From the NCBI RefSeq assembly GCF_900109945.1, contig NZ_FOBX01000001.1, forward strand, positions 682,001 to 746,000: 64,000 nt of DNA, written 5' to 3'. Numbering within the stretch: the first letter of the stretch is position 1; each line of letters starts with the position of its first letter. Below the pieces are notes generated by a model. It saw only the letters and a program-made list of their open reading frames with translations, was not told where the DNA came from and did no database searches. Shown one piece after another: positions 9,020-18,287 of the stretch. Made by a program: the position numbers and the translations under genes. This stretch comes from Bradyrhizobium sp. OK095 (lineage in GTDB: Bacteria; Pseudomonadota; Alphaproteobacteria; Rhizobiales; Xanthobacteraceae).

Positions 9020-10097
9020 GAGCCACCTGTCGGTTCGGCAACACCAGCTTGAAGCGGTAGAGAATGAGGGAATCGCAGGCGAGCACGTAGAACAACAGGA
9101 TGCCCTGAAACACCTTGGTGACATCCAACGGGATCTTCATCGCGATCTGCGCCTGCTCGCCGCCGATAAAGGTCAGTGCGAGAAAAAGGCCTGCAATTAA
9201 TATTCCAAGCGGGTTCAGGCGGCCGAGGAAGGCGACGATGATCGCGGTAAAACCGTAGCCCGGCGAGATGCCGGGCTGGAGATGCCCGACCGGACCTGCG
9301 ACTTCGATGATGCCCGCTATGCCCGCGAGTGCGCCCGAGACCGCGAAGGTCAGGATGACCAGCTGGTTGGAATTGAAGCCGCCGAACCGTGCGGCGCGGG
9401 GCGCAGCACCGACAACGCGAATCTCAAAACCCTTGATGGTGCGCCCAAGCAAGATCGCTGCTGCTGCGACGACGAGCAGCGCGATGATCGAGCCGAGATG
9501 CAGCCGGCCGCCTTCGATCAGCAGCGGCACTGTCGCCACCGGATCGAATTCGGCCGTGGTCGGGAAGTTGAAGCCGTGCGGATCGCGCCAGGGTCCGCGC
9601 ACGAGATAGTCGAGGAAGAGATCGGCGACATAGACCAGCATCAGGCTGGTGAGGATTTCGCTGGCACCGAACTTCACCTTGCAGATCGCCGGGATCAGCG
9701 CGTAGAGCGCGCCACCGGCCGCGGCGAGCACGAGCATCGCCGGCAGCACCCAGGGGCCGGCGTCGGTACCCTGCGTCTTCACCGCGATCCAGCTTCCGGC
9801 GACCGCGCCGATCAGGAACTGCCCCTCGGCGCCGATGTTCCAGGCATTGGCGAGATAGCAGAGCGACAGACCGATCGCGATCATCACCAGCGGCGTCGCC
9901 TTCACCGCGATCTCCTGAAGCGAATAACTGTCGGTCAAAGGCGCGATGAAATAGGCATGCAGCGCGAGCAGGGGATTCTTGCCGAGGATTGCGAACAGGA
10001 TGGTCATGGTGACGATCGTCAGCCCGATCGCGATCAGCGGCGAGACCAGCGCGATCGTGTTGGAGCGTTCGGCGCGCTTCTCAAGCACCAACTGCAT
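9006..10097 (-). CDS. BMP-type ABC transporter permease (first permease, system 1)
   Basis: Inner-membrane permease of 363 residues with the NIGAEGQFLIGA motif typical of the first BMP-system permease, and an N-terminal cytoplasmic segment before helix 1. Start at ATG 10097 (MQLVLEKRAE), which overlaps the ATPase gene end by 17 bases; the in-frame extension to 10163 lies inside that gene and looks like a shadow. Translational coupling along the operon is likely. Confidence 0.88.
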   Translation of the reverse strand: MQLVLEKRAERSNTIALVSPLIAIGLTIVTMTILFAILGKNPLLALHAYFIAPLTDSYSLQEIAVKATPLVMIAIGLSLCYLANAWNIGAEGQFLIGAVAGSWIAVKTQGTDAGPWVLPAMLVLAAAGGALYALIPAICKVKFGASEILTSLMLVYVADLFLDYLVRGPWRDPHGFNFPTTAEFDPVATVPLLIEGGRLHLGSIIALLVVAAAAILLGRTIKGFEIRVVGAAPRAARFGGFNSNQLVILTFAVSGALAGIAGIIEVAGPVGHLQPGISPGYGFTAIIVAFLGRLNPLGILIAGLFLALTFIGGEQAQIAMKIPLDVTKVFQGILLFYVLACDSLILYRFKLVLPNRQVARGTH

Positions 10098-11670
10098 GCG
10101 CGGCCTCCTTCGGCTCGAGGCTGCTGCCGCCCATGAGAAGGCCGAGCTTTTCGCGTGTCGCATCAGCGGTGGCGAGCGGGGCGGACAGATGGCCGTGGAA
10201 CATCACGGCGATGCGATCGGCAATCTCGGCGAGTTCGTCGAGGTCCTGGCTGGTCACGAGCACGGCGGCGCCCGCGGTCGCGAGATCAAGCAGCGCCTGA
10301 CGGATGACGGCGGCGGCACCGGCATCGACACCCCAGGTCGGCTGGCTCACCACCAGCACCGCCGGGTTGCGCAGGATCTCGCGTCCGACGATGAATTTTT
10401 GCAGATTGCCGCCGGAAAGACTCGCAGCTTCCGGATCGCGCTTGGCCTTGCGCACGTCAAACGTTTCGGTGGCGCGATCGACCGTCTTCAGCGTGGCCGC
10501 GGTGTCGATGAAGCCGTGATGGACCATGCCGCTGGCGGCGTGCCCGGTCAGCAGTGCGTTCTCCGACAGCTTCATGCGCGGCGCGGTGCCGTGGCCGAGC
10601 CGTTCCTCGGGCACGAAGGCGGCGCCGAGCTTGCGCCTCTGCGTGATCGAGAGGTGGCCGGCGGCAATGCCCTCGATCACCACCGTGCCGGGGTCCTTCG
10701 AGAGGCGCTCGCCGGAGAGCGCCGCGAACAGCTCGTCCTGGCCGTTACCGGCGACGCCCGCAATGCCAAGAATTTCGCCGCCCTTGAGTTCGAACGAGAT
10801 GTGCTCGAGCCGCACGCCATGTGCTTCGCCTGGGGCAAGCGATAGATCGTTGACGACGAGCCGCGGCACCGTGGTCTTCCGGCCAGCCGCCGCCTTCACC
10901 TCCTTGATCTCGCCACCGACCATCATGCGCGCGAGCGAGGCCGCGGTCTCGAGCCTGGGATTGCAGGTGTCCACCTTCTTGCCGCCGCGAAGGATCGTGG
11001 CAGTGTCGCACAGGCGCTTCACCTCCTCCAGCTTGTGGCTGATGTAGAGGATGGCGCGGCCTTCAGCCTTGAGGCGCTCCAGCACGATGAAGAGCTGGTC
11101 GGCTTCCTGCGGCGTGAGCACCGCGGTGGGCTCGTCCAGGATCAGGAATTTCGGGTCCTGCATCAGCGCGCGCACGATCTCGATGCGCTGCCGCTCGCCG
11201 ACCGACAATTGCCAGACCTCGCGTTTGGGATCGAGCGGCAGTCCGTAAGTCTTCGAGACCTGCTCCAGCCGTGCCGACATGTCCTTGAAGGATTCCTTGC
11301 CGTCGAGGCCGAGCGCAACGTTCTCGGCGACGGTGAGATTGTCGAACAGCGAGAAATGCTGGAACACCATGCCGATGCCGCGGCTGCGCGCCTCGGAGGG
11401 GCCGGACAGCATGATGGGCTGCCCCTGCCAGCGAATCTCGCCGGCGCTGGGCTGGATCAGTCCGTAGATCGCCTTGACCAGCGTCGACTTGCCGGCGCCG
11501 TTTTCGCCAAGCAAAGCGTGGATTTGCTTTGGCCAGATATCGATGTCGATGGAATCGTTGGCGAGGAAATCGCCATAGCGCTTGGTGAGCCCGAGCGTCT
11601 GAAGCAGCGGGGACTCGCCGGAATGCAGGCCGTTAGGCGTCGGATCTAACATTCGCTGATGCGCTTGCAT
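10081..11670 (-). CDS. Double-domain ABC transporter ATPase, BMP system 1
   Basis: Cytoplasmic ATPase of 529 residues with two nucleotide-binding domains. The first is canonical: Walker [10 protein letters not shown] near residue 58, LSVGERQ signature, Walker [14 protein letters not shown]. The second has a degenerate Walker A (GVAGNGQDE) and a Walker B of LVVSQPTWG in which the usual Asp-Glu pair is replaced by Ser-Gln, so it probably does not hydrolyse ATP. Such asymmetry is common in RbsA-like importers. It is the first gene of its operon. The start may instead be the in-frame ATG at 11652. Confidence 0.88.
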   Translation of the reverse strand: MQAHQRMLDPTPNGLHSGESPLLQTLGLTKRYGDFLANDSIDIDIWPKQIHALLGENGAGKSTLVKAIYGLIQPSAGEIRWQGQPIMLSGPSEARSRGIGMVFQHFSLFDNLTVAENVALGLDGKESFKDMSARLEQVSKTYGLPLDPKREVWQLSVGERQRIEIVRALMQDPKFLILDEPTAVLTPQEADQLFIVLERLKAEGRAILYISHKLEEVKRLCDTATILRGGKKVDTCNPRLETAASLARMMVGGEIKEVKAAAGRKTTVPRLVVNDLSLAPGEAHGVRLEHISFELKGGEILGIAGVAGNGQDELFAALSGERLSKDPGTVVIEGIAAGHLSITQRRKLGAAFVPEERLGHGTAPRMKLSENALLTGHAASGMVHHGFIDTAATLKTVDRATETFDVRKAKRDPEAASLSGGNLQKFIVGREILRNPAVLVVSQPTWGVDAGAAAVIRQALLDLATAGAAVLVTSQDLDELAEIADRIAVMFHGHLSAPLATADATREKLGLLMGGSSLEPKEAAHAVGA

Positions 11671-12233
11671 GGGGTGAAGTGCCTCAATACTGGGCTAGTT
11701 TGAACCGCCGCGTAAGGTGTGAAAAAGCGTCATCCCTTGCTCAACGCTTCGGCAGGCGGCCGGTGCTGCGAGTCGCGGTCCGCGCCAGCCGATGATTGTC
11801 CCCAGCCGGAATTCGGGAGTGCCTTTACCCTTGTCTCCGCAAGCGATGCCTGTTGCAGAATTGTGACGGTCCAATCCAAATCGGAACCCGCTGTGCAGGC
11901 TTGACGTGAAGTTGAGCAAAATCGCGCCAGCACGCGTATGCAATTCCGGGCCGACGCGACCGACGTCACCGGCGATCATGTCCGCGCTGTCGGAGCGACG
12001 TGAAAGACAAGCAGAATCAAACGGGAATGTCCGGCAAGGACGGGCATTACGTTGCCGGGCGCAGGCGATCGCGAAGCGCAAAAACTCCTGAAATTCCGCG
12101 GTGCAACGCCGCCTGCTGCCGAAACATGCGGCATGCCTTGAAAAAAGTTGAGGCTTCTCACCCCGGGAGATCGGCGCAAGTGTCGCACCAAGGGACGTTC
12201 ATTTTTACGTGTCCAAACTTGGGGGTATTCAGG
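11671..12233. other. 563-base gap without a supported gene
   Basis: Divergent region between ABC operon 1 and the outer-membrane channel gene. It must hold both promoters, but I see no convincing -35/-10 pair. The open frames in it (for example 11695-12081, minus strand) have no start context and unnatural Arg/Ser/Ala composition. Confidence 0.4.
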
Positions 12234-13343
12234 ATGTCGTTTCGTTTCAAGGCAATTGCAGCCGCGGCGCTGTCACTTGCTACGCTTGCCACCACCGGCT
12301 TGGCTCAGGCGGCGGATCTGCCGGTCAAGGCTGCCAAGAAGGCAGCGGACCTGCCGTTCTTCCTGGTGATCGACGACCGTGTCACCTTCTCTTACATCTT
12401 CAATGCCTCACAGCCCGGCGCGTTCACCAACACCAATGGTGTGATCAACGCCAAGACGACGAAGCAGGTCTATTCCTTCACGCACTTCGACGCCTGGGCG
12501 TACGGCACAAACTTCTTCACGATCTCGATGTTCAAGTCGGACCACAACGATCCGGCAGGGCCTTGCACCGCTACCGGCGTGATCGTGTCACCGGCTGCAG
12601 GCTTTGCGGCGACGCCCACAAGCTGCGCCGGCGCAACCGAAATCTACGGCCTGTTCCGCTCGACCTTCGGCTGGAACGAGATCTTCAACACCAAGGCCTT
12701 CACCATGGGGCCGCTGCACAACATCTCGTTCGAGGTTGGCATGGATGCCAATACGGAGAACCGCTATTTCGGCGCCGCCAAGCGCGACGTGGTCGGCGGT
12801 CTGCAGTTCGCCTTCGACCTTCCATACAAGGGCTATTTCAACGTAGCGCCGCTGGTCTATTGGGAGTTCGCCAACCACAACTCCTTCTCGCAGTGCGGCG
12901 CCGGTTGGTCTGCCCCGTGTATCGCCGACGGCAACACGTCGTTCAAGCCGACCTGGGCGATCGAAACCAACTACTACATGGACCTCGGCTTCCTGCCGCA
13001 GAACATGCAGTATTTCTCCATTAGCGGCCGCGCCGCCTGGTACGGCAAGAAGGGAACGGACACCGAGCCGCTTCCGGCCAGCGTCGCCAACGGCGTCTAT
13101 CCCACCAAGGTCGAGTTCAACGCGGAGCCGATCCGCCTGACCCTCGATGCCTCAAAGGCAATCTGGGGTGACAAGTACTCTCACTTCGTGGACGTCTGGG
13201 TTGCCTATCGCTACTGGCAGAACAAGTTCGGCCTCGACCACAACAATGCTTTTGCCTGCACCACCTTCGTCGGTGCGACGAAAGTGAGCACCGGGTCCTG
13301 CACCGAGTCCTCGCTGTACTCCGGCATCACTGTGAAGTTCTAA
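12234..13343 (+). CDS. Outer-membrane beta-barrel protein, probably Tsx-like nucleoside channel
   Basis: 369-residue exported protein. Signal peptide MSFRFKAIAAAALSLATLA ... AQA is cleaved before ADLPVKAAKK, a mature N-terminus typical of Bradyrhizobium outer-membrane proteins. The rest alternates aromatic and polar residues in about 12 amphipathic strands and ends GITVKF with a C-terminal Phe, the signal for barrel insertion. The layout (YIFNA, FTHFDAW, FFTISMFKSDHND) suggests the nucleoside-specific Tsx-like family, which agrees with the flanking nucleoside importers. Start ATG 12234 follows a G-rich site; longer in-frame starts lack one. Family assignment is moderate. Confidence 0.7.
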   Translation: MSFRFKAIAAAALSLATLATTGLAQAADLPVKAAKKAADLPFFLVIDDRVTFSYIFNASQPGAFTNTNGVINAKTTKQVYSFTHFDAWAYGTNFFTISMFKSDHNDPAGPCTATGVIVSPAAGFAATPTSCAGATEIYGLFRSTFGWNEIFNTKAFTMGPLHNISFEVGMDANTENRYFGAAKRDVVGGLQFAFDLPYKGYFNVAPLVYWEFANHNSFSQCGAGWSAPCIADGNTSFKPTWAIETNYYMDLGFLPQNMQYFSISGRAAWYGKKGTDTEPLPASVANGVYPTKVEFNAEPIRLTLDASKAIWGDKYSHFVDVWVAYRYWQNKFGLDHNNAFACTTFVGATKVSTGSCTESSLYSGITVKF

Positions 13344-13344
13344 C

Positions 13345-13410
13345 CACCTGAGTTCTTCAGGTGCGAGACGATGACGCCGCGTCCAACCTCCGCGGCGTCA
13401 TCTTCGTTTT
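13345..13410 (+). terminator. Rho-independent terminator after the outer-membrane channel gene
   Basis: A 12-base perfect stem, GATGACGCCGCG at 13370-13381 and CGCGGCGTCATC at 13391-13402, with a 9-base loop and then TTCGTTTT. A smaller hairpin, CACCTGA/TCAGGTG, precedes it at 13345-13363. Confidence 0.85.
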
Positions 13411-13466
13411 AGGTTAGGCTGATTCCTTTGGGCCGCGCTTCCTCGTAGCGTAGCAGCTAGTGCCGC

Positions 13467-13952
13467 CTACTTCGTCCACACACCATCGTGCAACGCTTCG
13501 GCTTCATCCTCGAGCAGCGGCCCAACGACCTCGGTCGGCCGCTGGCCGCTGGCAAAGACCTCGCGGCAGGGCAGATCGAGCGTCGGATTCTCCGGGTGGT
13601 TTCCGGTGACGCCGCGCAGGCGGTGTTCGCTGAGGCCGTAGACGACGCGGCCGATGCCGGCCCAGTAGATTGCGCCGGCGCACATCGCGCAGGGTTCTGC
13701 GGAGGAATAGAGCGTCGCTGTTGCCAGCACCTCTCGGCCGAGCGTGCGGCAGGCCTGAGTGGCCGCGAGGCGCTCGGCATGCGCGGTGCCGTCGTGGTCC
13801 GGCATGTAGCCGTTCTCGGTCTCGATCAGCACCTGGCCGTCTGCATCGACGATTATGCAGCCGAAGGGGTGGTTGCCATGGGTGAGGGAGCGGCGGGCGA
13901 CCGCGAAGGACAAACGCAAAAAGTGCTCGTCGCGCTCTGATGCGTCGTCCAT
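13467..13952 (-). CDS. Guanine deaminase-like enzyme (cytidine deaminase superfamily)
   Basis: Zinc-dependent deaminase of 161 residues. The zinc and proton-shuttle motifs HAE (TAHAERLAA, near residue 58) and PCAMC (near 87) are intact, and length and spacing match the small GuaD-type guanine deaminases. Guanine to xanthine would feed the dehydrogenase of this cluster. Start ATG 13952 follows AGGAGG; the frame extends upstream to 14084 through a palindromic repeat and is not used. It is last in the BMP system 2 operon. tRNA-adenosine or cytosine deaminase are alternatives. Confidence 0.8.
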   Translation of the reverse strand: MDDASERDEHFLRLSFAVARRSLTHGNHPFGCIIVDADGQVLIETENGYMPDHDGTAHAERLAATQACRTLGREVLATATLYSSAEPCAMCAGAIYWAGIGRVVYGLSEHRLRGVTGNHPENPTLDLPCREVFASGQRPTEVVGPLLEDEAEALHDGVWTK

Positions 13953-13963
13953 CGATCCTCCTG

Positions 13964-14012
13964 GAGCATGATCCGGAAAAGTGTGCAGCGGTTTTCCGGA
14001 AGGATCATGCTC
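13964..14012. repeat. Rhizobiales-type palindromic repeat
   Basis: GAGCATGATCCGGAAAA at 13964-13980 and its near-complement GTTTTCCGG...GATCATGCTC at 13990-14012 form a hairpin of about 20 pairs with one bulge. The GATCCGGAAAA core recurs in many Bradyrhizobium and Rhodopseudomonas intergenic regions. It lies between two genes of one operon, so it could act on mRNA processing. Confidence 0.8.
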
Positions 14013-14022
14013 AATCGACCAG

Positions 14023-15555
14023 TCAGTGCCCCGCCATGTGCCGGCCGACCACGGTGAGGTCGGCTTCGCTGGTCCGTGCTTCATACACGAATTCGCCGTG
14101 GAACATCACCACGAGGCGATCCGACAATTCGAGCAGTTCATCGAGGTCTTCGCTGACCAGCAGCACCGCCGCGCCACGGTTACGCGCGGCCATGATCTCG
14201 GCGTGGATCTGCGCGACCGCCGCGAAGTCGAGGCCGAAGCAGGGATTGGCCGCGATCAGCACCTCGACGTCACCGCCGAGTTCGCGGGCGAGCACGGTGC
14301 GCTGGACATTGCCGCCCGACAGCGCCGAGATCGGGGTGTCCGGCGTGCGGGTCTTGATCTTGTACTGCCCGATCTTCTTCTTCGCGTCGTCGCGGAAGGC
14401 GCCGCGGTTGAGCCACCAGCCGCCGCTCGCGAACGGGGCGCGATCGAACTCGCGGAAGGCGATGTTGTCGGCAACGCTCATGCCGCCGACGCAGGCGTTC
14501 TTCAGCGGCTCCTCGGGGAGAAGCGACATCCTGTGGCGGCGCATCTCCTCGCGGCTGGCGTGGTAGGGGTCGCCCGCGACACTGATTTCGCCGCTCTCGG
14601 CCTCGCGCTGGCCCGCCAGCACCTCGACGAGCTGGCGCTGACCGTTGCCGGAGACGCCGGCGATGCCGACGATCTCGCCGGCACGGACCGTAAGGGAGAC
14701 GTCGTGCACGGCGACCGCGCCGGCATCGTCGAGCGCGCGGACTTTTTTCAGCTCAAGGCGTGCCTTGCCGGCTTCCCCAGTGCGCGGCGGCTGGACCGTC
14801 AGTTCCTCTGCACCAATCATGGTGCGTGCCATCGCATCTGGCGTGAGCTCGGCGACCTTGCCGGCGCCGGCGAGCTTGCCGCGGCGCAGGATGGTGACGT
14901 CGCCAGCGAAGGCCATGACCTCGCGGAACTTGTGCGTGATCATCAGGATGGTCAGCTCGCCCCTGACGACCATGTCGCGGAGCATGCCGAGCACTTCGTC
15001 GGCTTCCGCCGGCGTCAGCACCGAGGTCGGTTCGTCCAGGATCAGGAAGCGGCGCTTTAAATAGAGCTGCTTGAGGATCTCGCACTTTTGCCGCTCGCCG
15101 GCGGAGATGTCGGAAACCCTTGCACCGAGCGGGACCTTGAACGGCATCTGCGCCAGAAACGCCTCGAGCTCCTTCATCTCCTTCGGCCAGTTCACCACGG
15201 CCGGCACATCGTCGCGCGCCAGCACGAGGTTCTCGGCGACTGTCATGGCCGGCACCAGCGTAAAATGCTGGTAGACCATGCCGAGGCCGAGCGCGTGGGC
15301 GTCCTTCGGGTTGGCGATGGCCTGCTCGCGGTCGCCGACGATGATGTCGCCTTCGGTCGCGTGGTAATAGCCCATGATGCATTTGACGAGGGTGGACTTG
15401 CCGGCGCCGTTCTCGCCGAGCAGGGCATGGAACGAGCCCGGCCGCACCTTCAGCTCGACATTGTCGAGCGCCAGAAAGTCGCCGAAGCGCATCGTCATGG
15501 CGATGGCGTTGACGCCGAAGGCGCCCGGCGGCGGGGGCGTTTCGCCGATGATCAC
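14023..15555 (-). CDS. Double-domain ABC transporter ATPase, BMP system 2
   Basis: Cytoplasmic ATPase of about 510 residues with two nucleotide-binding domains. Domain 1 has [17 protein letters not shown] and [12 protein letters not shown]. Domain 2 has the LSGGNVQR signature but a degenerate Walker A (GVSGNGQRQ) and ANPCFGLD at Walker B. Start taken as GTG 15555, whose GTGA overlaps the TGA stop of the biuret amidohydrolase gene; the frame is open further but lies inside that gene. It energises the two permeases upstream in the operon. Confidence 0.88.
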   Translation of the reverse strand: MIIGETPPPPGAFGVNAIAMTMRFGDFLALDNVELKVRPGSFHALLGENGAGKSTLVKCIMGYYHATEGDIIVGDREQAIANPKDAHALGLGMVYQHFTLVPAMTVAENLVLARDDVPAVVNWPKEMKELEAFLAQMPFKVPLGARVSDISAGERQKCEILKQLYLKRRFLILDEPTSVLTPAEADEVLGMLRDMVVRGELTILMITHKFREVMAFAGDVTILRRGKLAGAGKVAELTPDAMARTMIGAEELTVQPPRTGEAGKARLELKKVRALDDAGAVAVHDVSLTVRAGEIVGIAGVSGNGQRQLVEVLAGQREAESGEISVAGDPYHASREEMRRHRMSLLPEEPLKNACVGGMSVADNIAFREFDRAPFASGGWWLNRGAFRDDAKKKIGQYKIKTRTPDTPISALSGGNVQRTVLARELGGDVEVLIAANPCFGLDFAAVAQIHAEIMAARNRGAAVLLVSEDLDELLELSDRLVVMFHGEFVYEARTSEADLTVVGRHMAGH

Positions 15556-16235
15556 GAAATCGCTCCGATGAAGGCGTCGGATGTCGAGACCGCGCCGAAC
15601 ACGCCGCCCTGCATCTTGATCATCTTGAGCGCGTGCTCGTGGTTGCTCTTGTCGGTCGCGCCGCAGCAATCGTGCAGCAGCACGCATTCGAAGCCGCGGT
15701 CGTTGGCCTCGCGCATGGTGGTGTGGACGCAGACGTCGGTGGTGATGCCCGTCAGCACGATGTTCTCGATGCCGCGGACGCGCAGGATCAGTTCCAGATC
15801 GGTGGCGCAGAAAGAGCCTTTGCCGGGCTTGTCGATGATGGGCTCGCCCGGCAGGGGGCTAAGCTCCTCGATGATGTCCCAGCCGGGCTCGCCGCGCACC
15901 AGGATACGCCCGCAAGGGCCGGGATCGCCGATGCCGGCGCCGATCTGGCGCGAGCGCCAGCGCTTGTTGGCGGGCAGGTCGGAAAGATCGGGACGATGGC
16001 CCTCGCGAGTATGGATGATGTGAAAGCCTTGGGCGCGCATCGCCGTGAGCAGCTTCTTGATCGGCTCGATCGGGGCTCGCGTCAGCGAGAGGTCATAGCC
16101 CATCTTGTCGACATAGCCGCCGACGCCGCAGAAATCGGTCTGCATGTCGATGATAACAAGCGCGGTATTCTCGGGGCGGAGATCGCCGTTGTAAGGCCAG
16201 GCATATGGCTCGGACTTGAGGTAGCGCTCGGGCAT
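15552..16235 (-). CDS. biuH: Biuret amidohydrolase-type cysteine hydrolase (isochorismatase fold)
   Basis: Predicted to hydrolyse biuret (or the related triuret) to release ammonia. 227 residues. The catalytic triad of the isochorismatase-like family is visible: Asp in [13 protein letters not shown] near residue 30, Lys in [10 protein letters not shown] near 135, and Cys in [12 protein letters not shown] near 167. The blocks [15 protein letters not shown], [13 protein letters not shown] and MREANDRG closely match Rhizobium BiuH as I remember it. Start ATG 16235 gives the family length. It sits between permease and ATPase genes of BMP system 2, with a 4-base overlap to the ATPase, so hydrolase and importer are likely co-translated. 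Confidence 0.82.
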   Translation of the reverse strand: MPERYLKSEPYAWPYNGDLRPENTALVIIDMQTDFCGVGGYVDKMGYDLSLTRAPIEPIKKLLTAMRAQGFHIIHTREGHRPDLSDLPANKRWRSRQIGAGIGDPGPCGRILVRGEPGWDIIEELSPLPGEPIIDKPGKGSFCATDLELILRVRGIENIVLTGITTDVCVHTTMREANDRGFECVLLHDCCGATDKSNHEHALKMIKMQGGVFGAVSTSDAFIGAIS

Positions 16236-16246
16236 GACTTTGCTCT

Positions 16247-17173
16247 CTAGCGGGTGATCGACAATTCGGCCGGTGCTCCGGTCAGCGTGCGTTTCGGCGA
16301 GCAGGTGACGATCATGATCGCCAGCGTCAGGATGTAAGGGGCCGCGTTGAAGAGATGATAGCCGGAGGTGACGCCGACCGATTGCAGCGCGGGTCCGAGC
16401 GCCGCGGCGCCACCGAAGGCGAGCGAGGCCCACAGGCACAGCAGGGGATCCCAGCGCGCGAAGATCACGAGCGCTACGGCGGTGATGCCCTGGCCGGAGG
16501 ACAGGCCCTCATTCCAGCTGCCGGGATAGAACAACGACAGGAACGAGCCGCCGATGCCGGCAAGGAAGCCGCCCACCATGGTGGCGCGCAGGCGGATCAG
16601 CAGCACGGAGTGACCCATCGCACGTGCCGCGTCCGAGCTTTCGCCGGCGGTGCGGATGAGAAGGCCCCAGCGCGTGGTGCGGAACGCCCAATAGAGGATC
16701 GGCGCCAGCGCGACGCCGATCAGGAAGAGGACATTGACGCGCAGCGCGGCGCGGAGCTGCGGGATGTCGCTCCACCAGCCGAAATCGATTGCGGGCAATC
16801 GCGGCGCGGTGGGTTCGATCAGCGGCTTGCCGAGATAGAAGGCGAGGCCGGTGCCGAACAGCATCAGCGCGATGCCTACCGCGACGTCGTTGACGCGCGG
16901 CAGCGAGCAGATGCCGGCGTGTAGCGCGCCCAGCAGCGCGCCGGTGATGCCGGCGGCGAGCACGCCAAGCCAGGGGGAGCCGGTGAGATAGGAGATGCCG
17001 TAGGCGCTCATCGCGCCCATCACCAGCGTGCCTTCGAGGCCGAGATTGATGCGGCCGGAGCGCTCGGTGATGCACTCCCCGAGGCTCACGAACAGGAACG
17101 GTGTGGAGACGCGAATGGCGCCGCCGAGCACGGCGAGCGGGACGGTCCAGAGTCCGATTGAGCCGTCAGCCAT
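16247..17173 (-). CDS. BMP-type ABC transporter permease (second permease, system 2)
   Basis: Inner-membrane permease of 308 residues with about nine hydrophobic helices and the [16 protein letters not shown] motif of BMP-system permeases. Its ATG at 17173 follows the stop codon of the preceding permease by one base, so the two are tightly coupled. Together they form the pore of importer 2. Confidence 0.88.
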   Translation of the reverse strand: MADGSIGLWTVPLAVLGGAIRVSTPFLFVSLGECITERSGRINLGLEGTLVMGAMSAYGISYLTGSPWLGVLAAGITGALLGALHAGICSLPRVNDVAVGIALMLFGTGLAFYLGKPLIEPTAPRLPAIDFGWWSDIPQLRAALRVNVLFLIGVALAPILYWAFRTTRWGLLIRTAGESSDAARAMGHSVLLIRLRATMVGGFLAGIGGSFLSLFYPGSWNEGLSSGQGITAVALVIFARWDPLLCLWASLAFGGAAALGPALQSVGVTSGYHLFNAAPYILTLAIMIVTCSPKRTLTGAPAELSITR

Positions 17174-17174
17174 C

Positions 17175-18287
17175 TCAGGACTTTCCCTTCAAAAATCCGA
17201 TGCGGCCGTAGAGCGCATCGCTGGCTAGCACGAAGACGAAGATGATGCCCTGGAGCACCAGCACGGATGCGTCGGGCAATCCGAGGCGACGCTGCAGCAG
17301 GCCGCCGCTGGCGCTGATGCCGCCGAGCAGGATCGCAACGGGGATGATCGCGAGCGGATTTTGCCGCGCGAGGAAGGCAACGAGAATGCCGGTGAAGCCA
17401 TAGCCCGCCGCGAGATTGGCGTTGGTGCGGCCCTGTACGGCTGCAACCTCGACCATACCGGCAAGACCTGCGGCGCCGCCTGCGAGGAAGCAGATGGTCA
17501 GGATCAGCTTGCTGACGCCGAGGCCGACGATCTTTGCGGCGCGGATGTTGCCGCCGGCAACGCGCGCGGCGAATCCGAACACGGTGTGATAGATCAGGAT
17601 ATAGGCGGCGACCGCGGCGATCAGGCCGAAGACGAGACCCCAATGCACGTCGGTGCCGGGAATGGAGCCGATCATGTTGGCGGCGCCGATCTCGCGGGTC
17701 GACGGCTTGTTGAGGCTCGCGGGGTCGCGCATCGCGCCTTCGACGAGATGGTTGAGGATCGCAAGGCCGATGTAGACGAGCAGCAGGCTCGAGATCGTCT
17801 CGTTGACGCCGCGATACTGCCGCAGCGCGCCCGCCAGCATGATCCACAAGCCGCCGCCGCTCACGCCGGCGATGACCATGGCGATCTGCACGATGAGCGG
17901 CGGCATGCCCTGAAGCAACAGTGCGGCGCTCGTCGCCGACAGCGCACCGATCAGCAGCGCGCCTTCACCGCCGATGATGACCATGCCGAGCTGCGCCGGC
18001 AGCGCCGTGCAGAGCGCGGTGAGGATCAGGGGCGCTGCGCGCGTCAGTGTGTTCTGCCAGGAGAACCAGGTGCCGAAGGCGCCGTAGTACATGTAGAAAT
18101 AGAGGTCGAGCGGGTTCTTGCCGAACATCGCGACGAAGATGCCGAAGACCACGAGCGCGCCGGCTAGCGCCGCGCCCGGGATCAGGATGTATTCAATCGT
18201 CGTGCCGTGGCGCTGGAGGAATCCGGGATCAGCGGCCGGGGCGACAGCCCCGACCGCTTCAGTGGGATCCGCCGCTTCCGTTGTCAC
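17175..18287 (-). CDS. BMP-type ABC transporter permease (first permease, system 2)
   Basis: Inner-membrane permease of 370 residues. It has a hydrophilic N-terminus of about 30 residues, then about ten hydrophobic segments including MVIIGGEGALLIGA, the counterpart of NIGAEGQF in system 1. Its ATG overlaps the stop of the binding-protein gene by 4 bases (ATGA at 18284-18287). Confidence 0.88.
   Translation of the reverse strand: MTTEAADPTEAVGAVAPAADPGFLQRHGTTIEYILIPGAALAGALVVFGIFVAMFGKNPLDLYFYMYYGAFGTWFSWQNTLTRAAPLILTALCTALPAQLGMVIIGGEGALLIGALSATSAALLLQGMPPLIVQIAMVIAGVSGGGLWIMLAGALRQYRGVNETISSLLLVYIGLAILNHLVEGAMRDPASLNKPSTREIGAANMIGSIPGTDVHWGLVFGLIAAVAAYILIYHTVFGFAARVAGGNIRAAKIVGLGVSKLILTICFLAGGAAGLAGMVEVAAVQGRTNANLAAGYGFTGILVAFLARQNPLAIIPVAILLGGISASGGLLQRRLGLPDASVLVLQGIIFVFVLASDALYGRIGFLKGKS

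Noticed and set aside
11695..12081. A 128-codon minus-strand frame in the gap before the outer-membrane channel
   Set aside because: No ribosome binding site, no recognisable domain, and it overlaps the expected promoter area.
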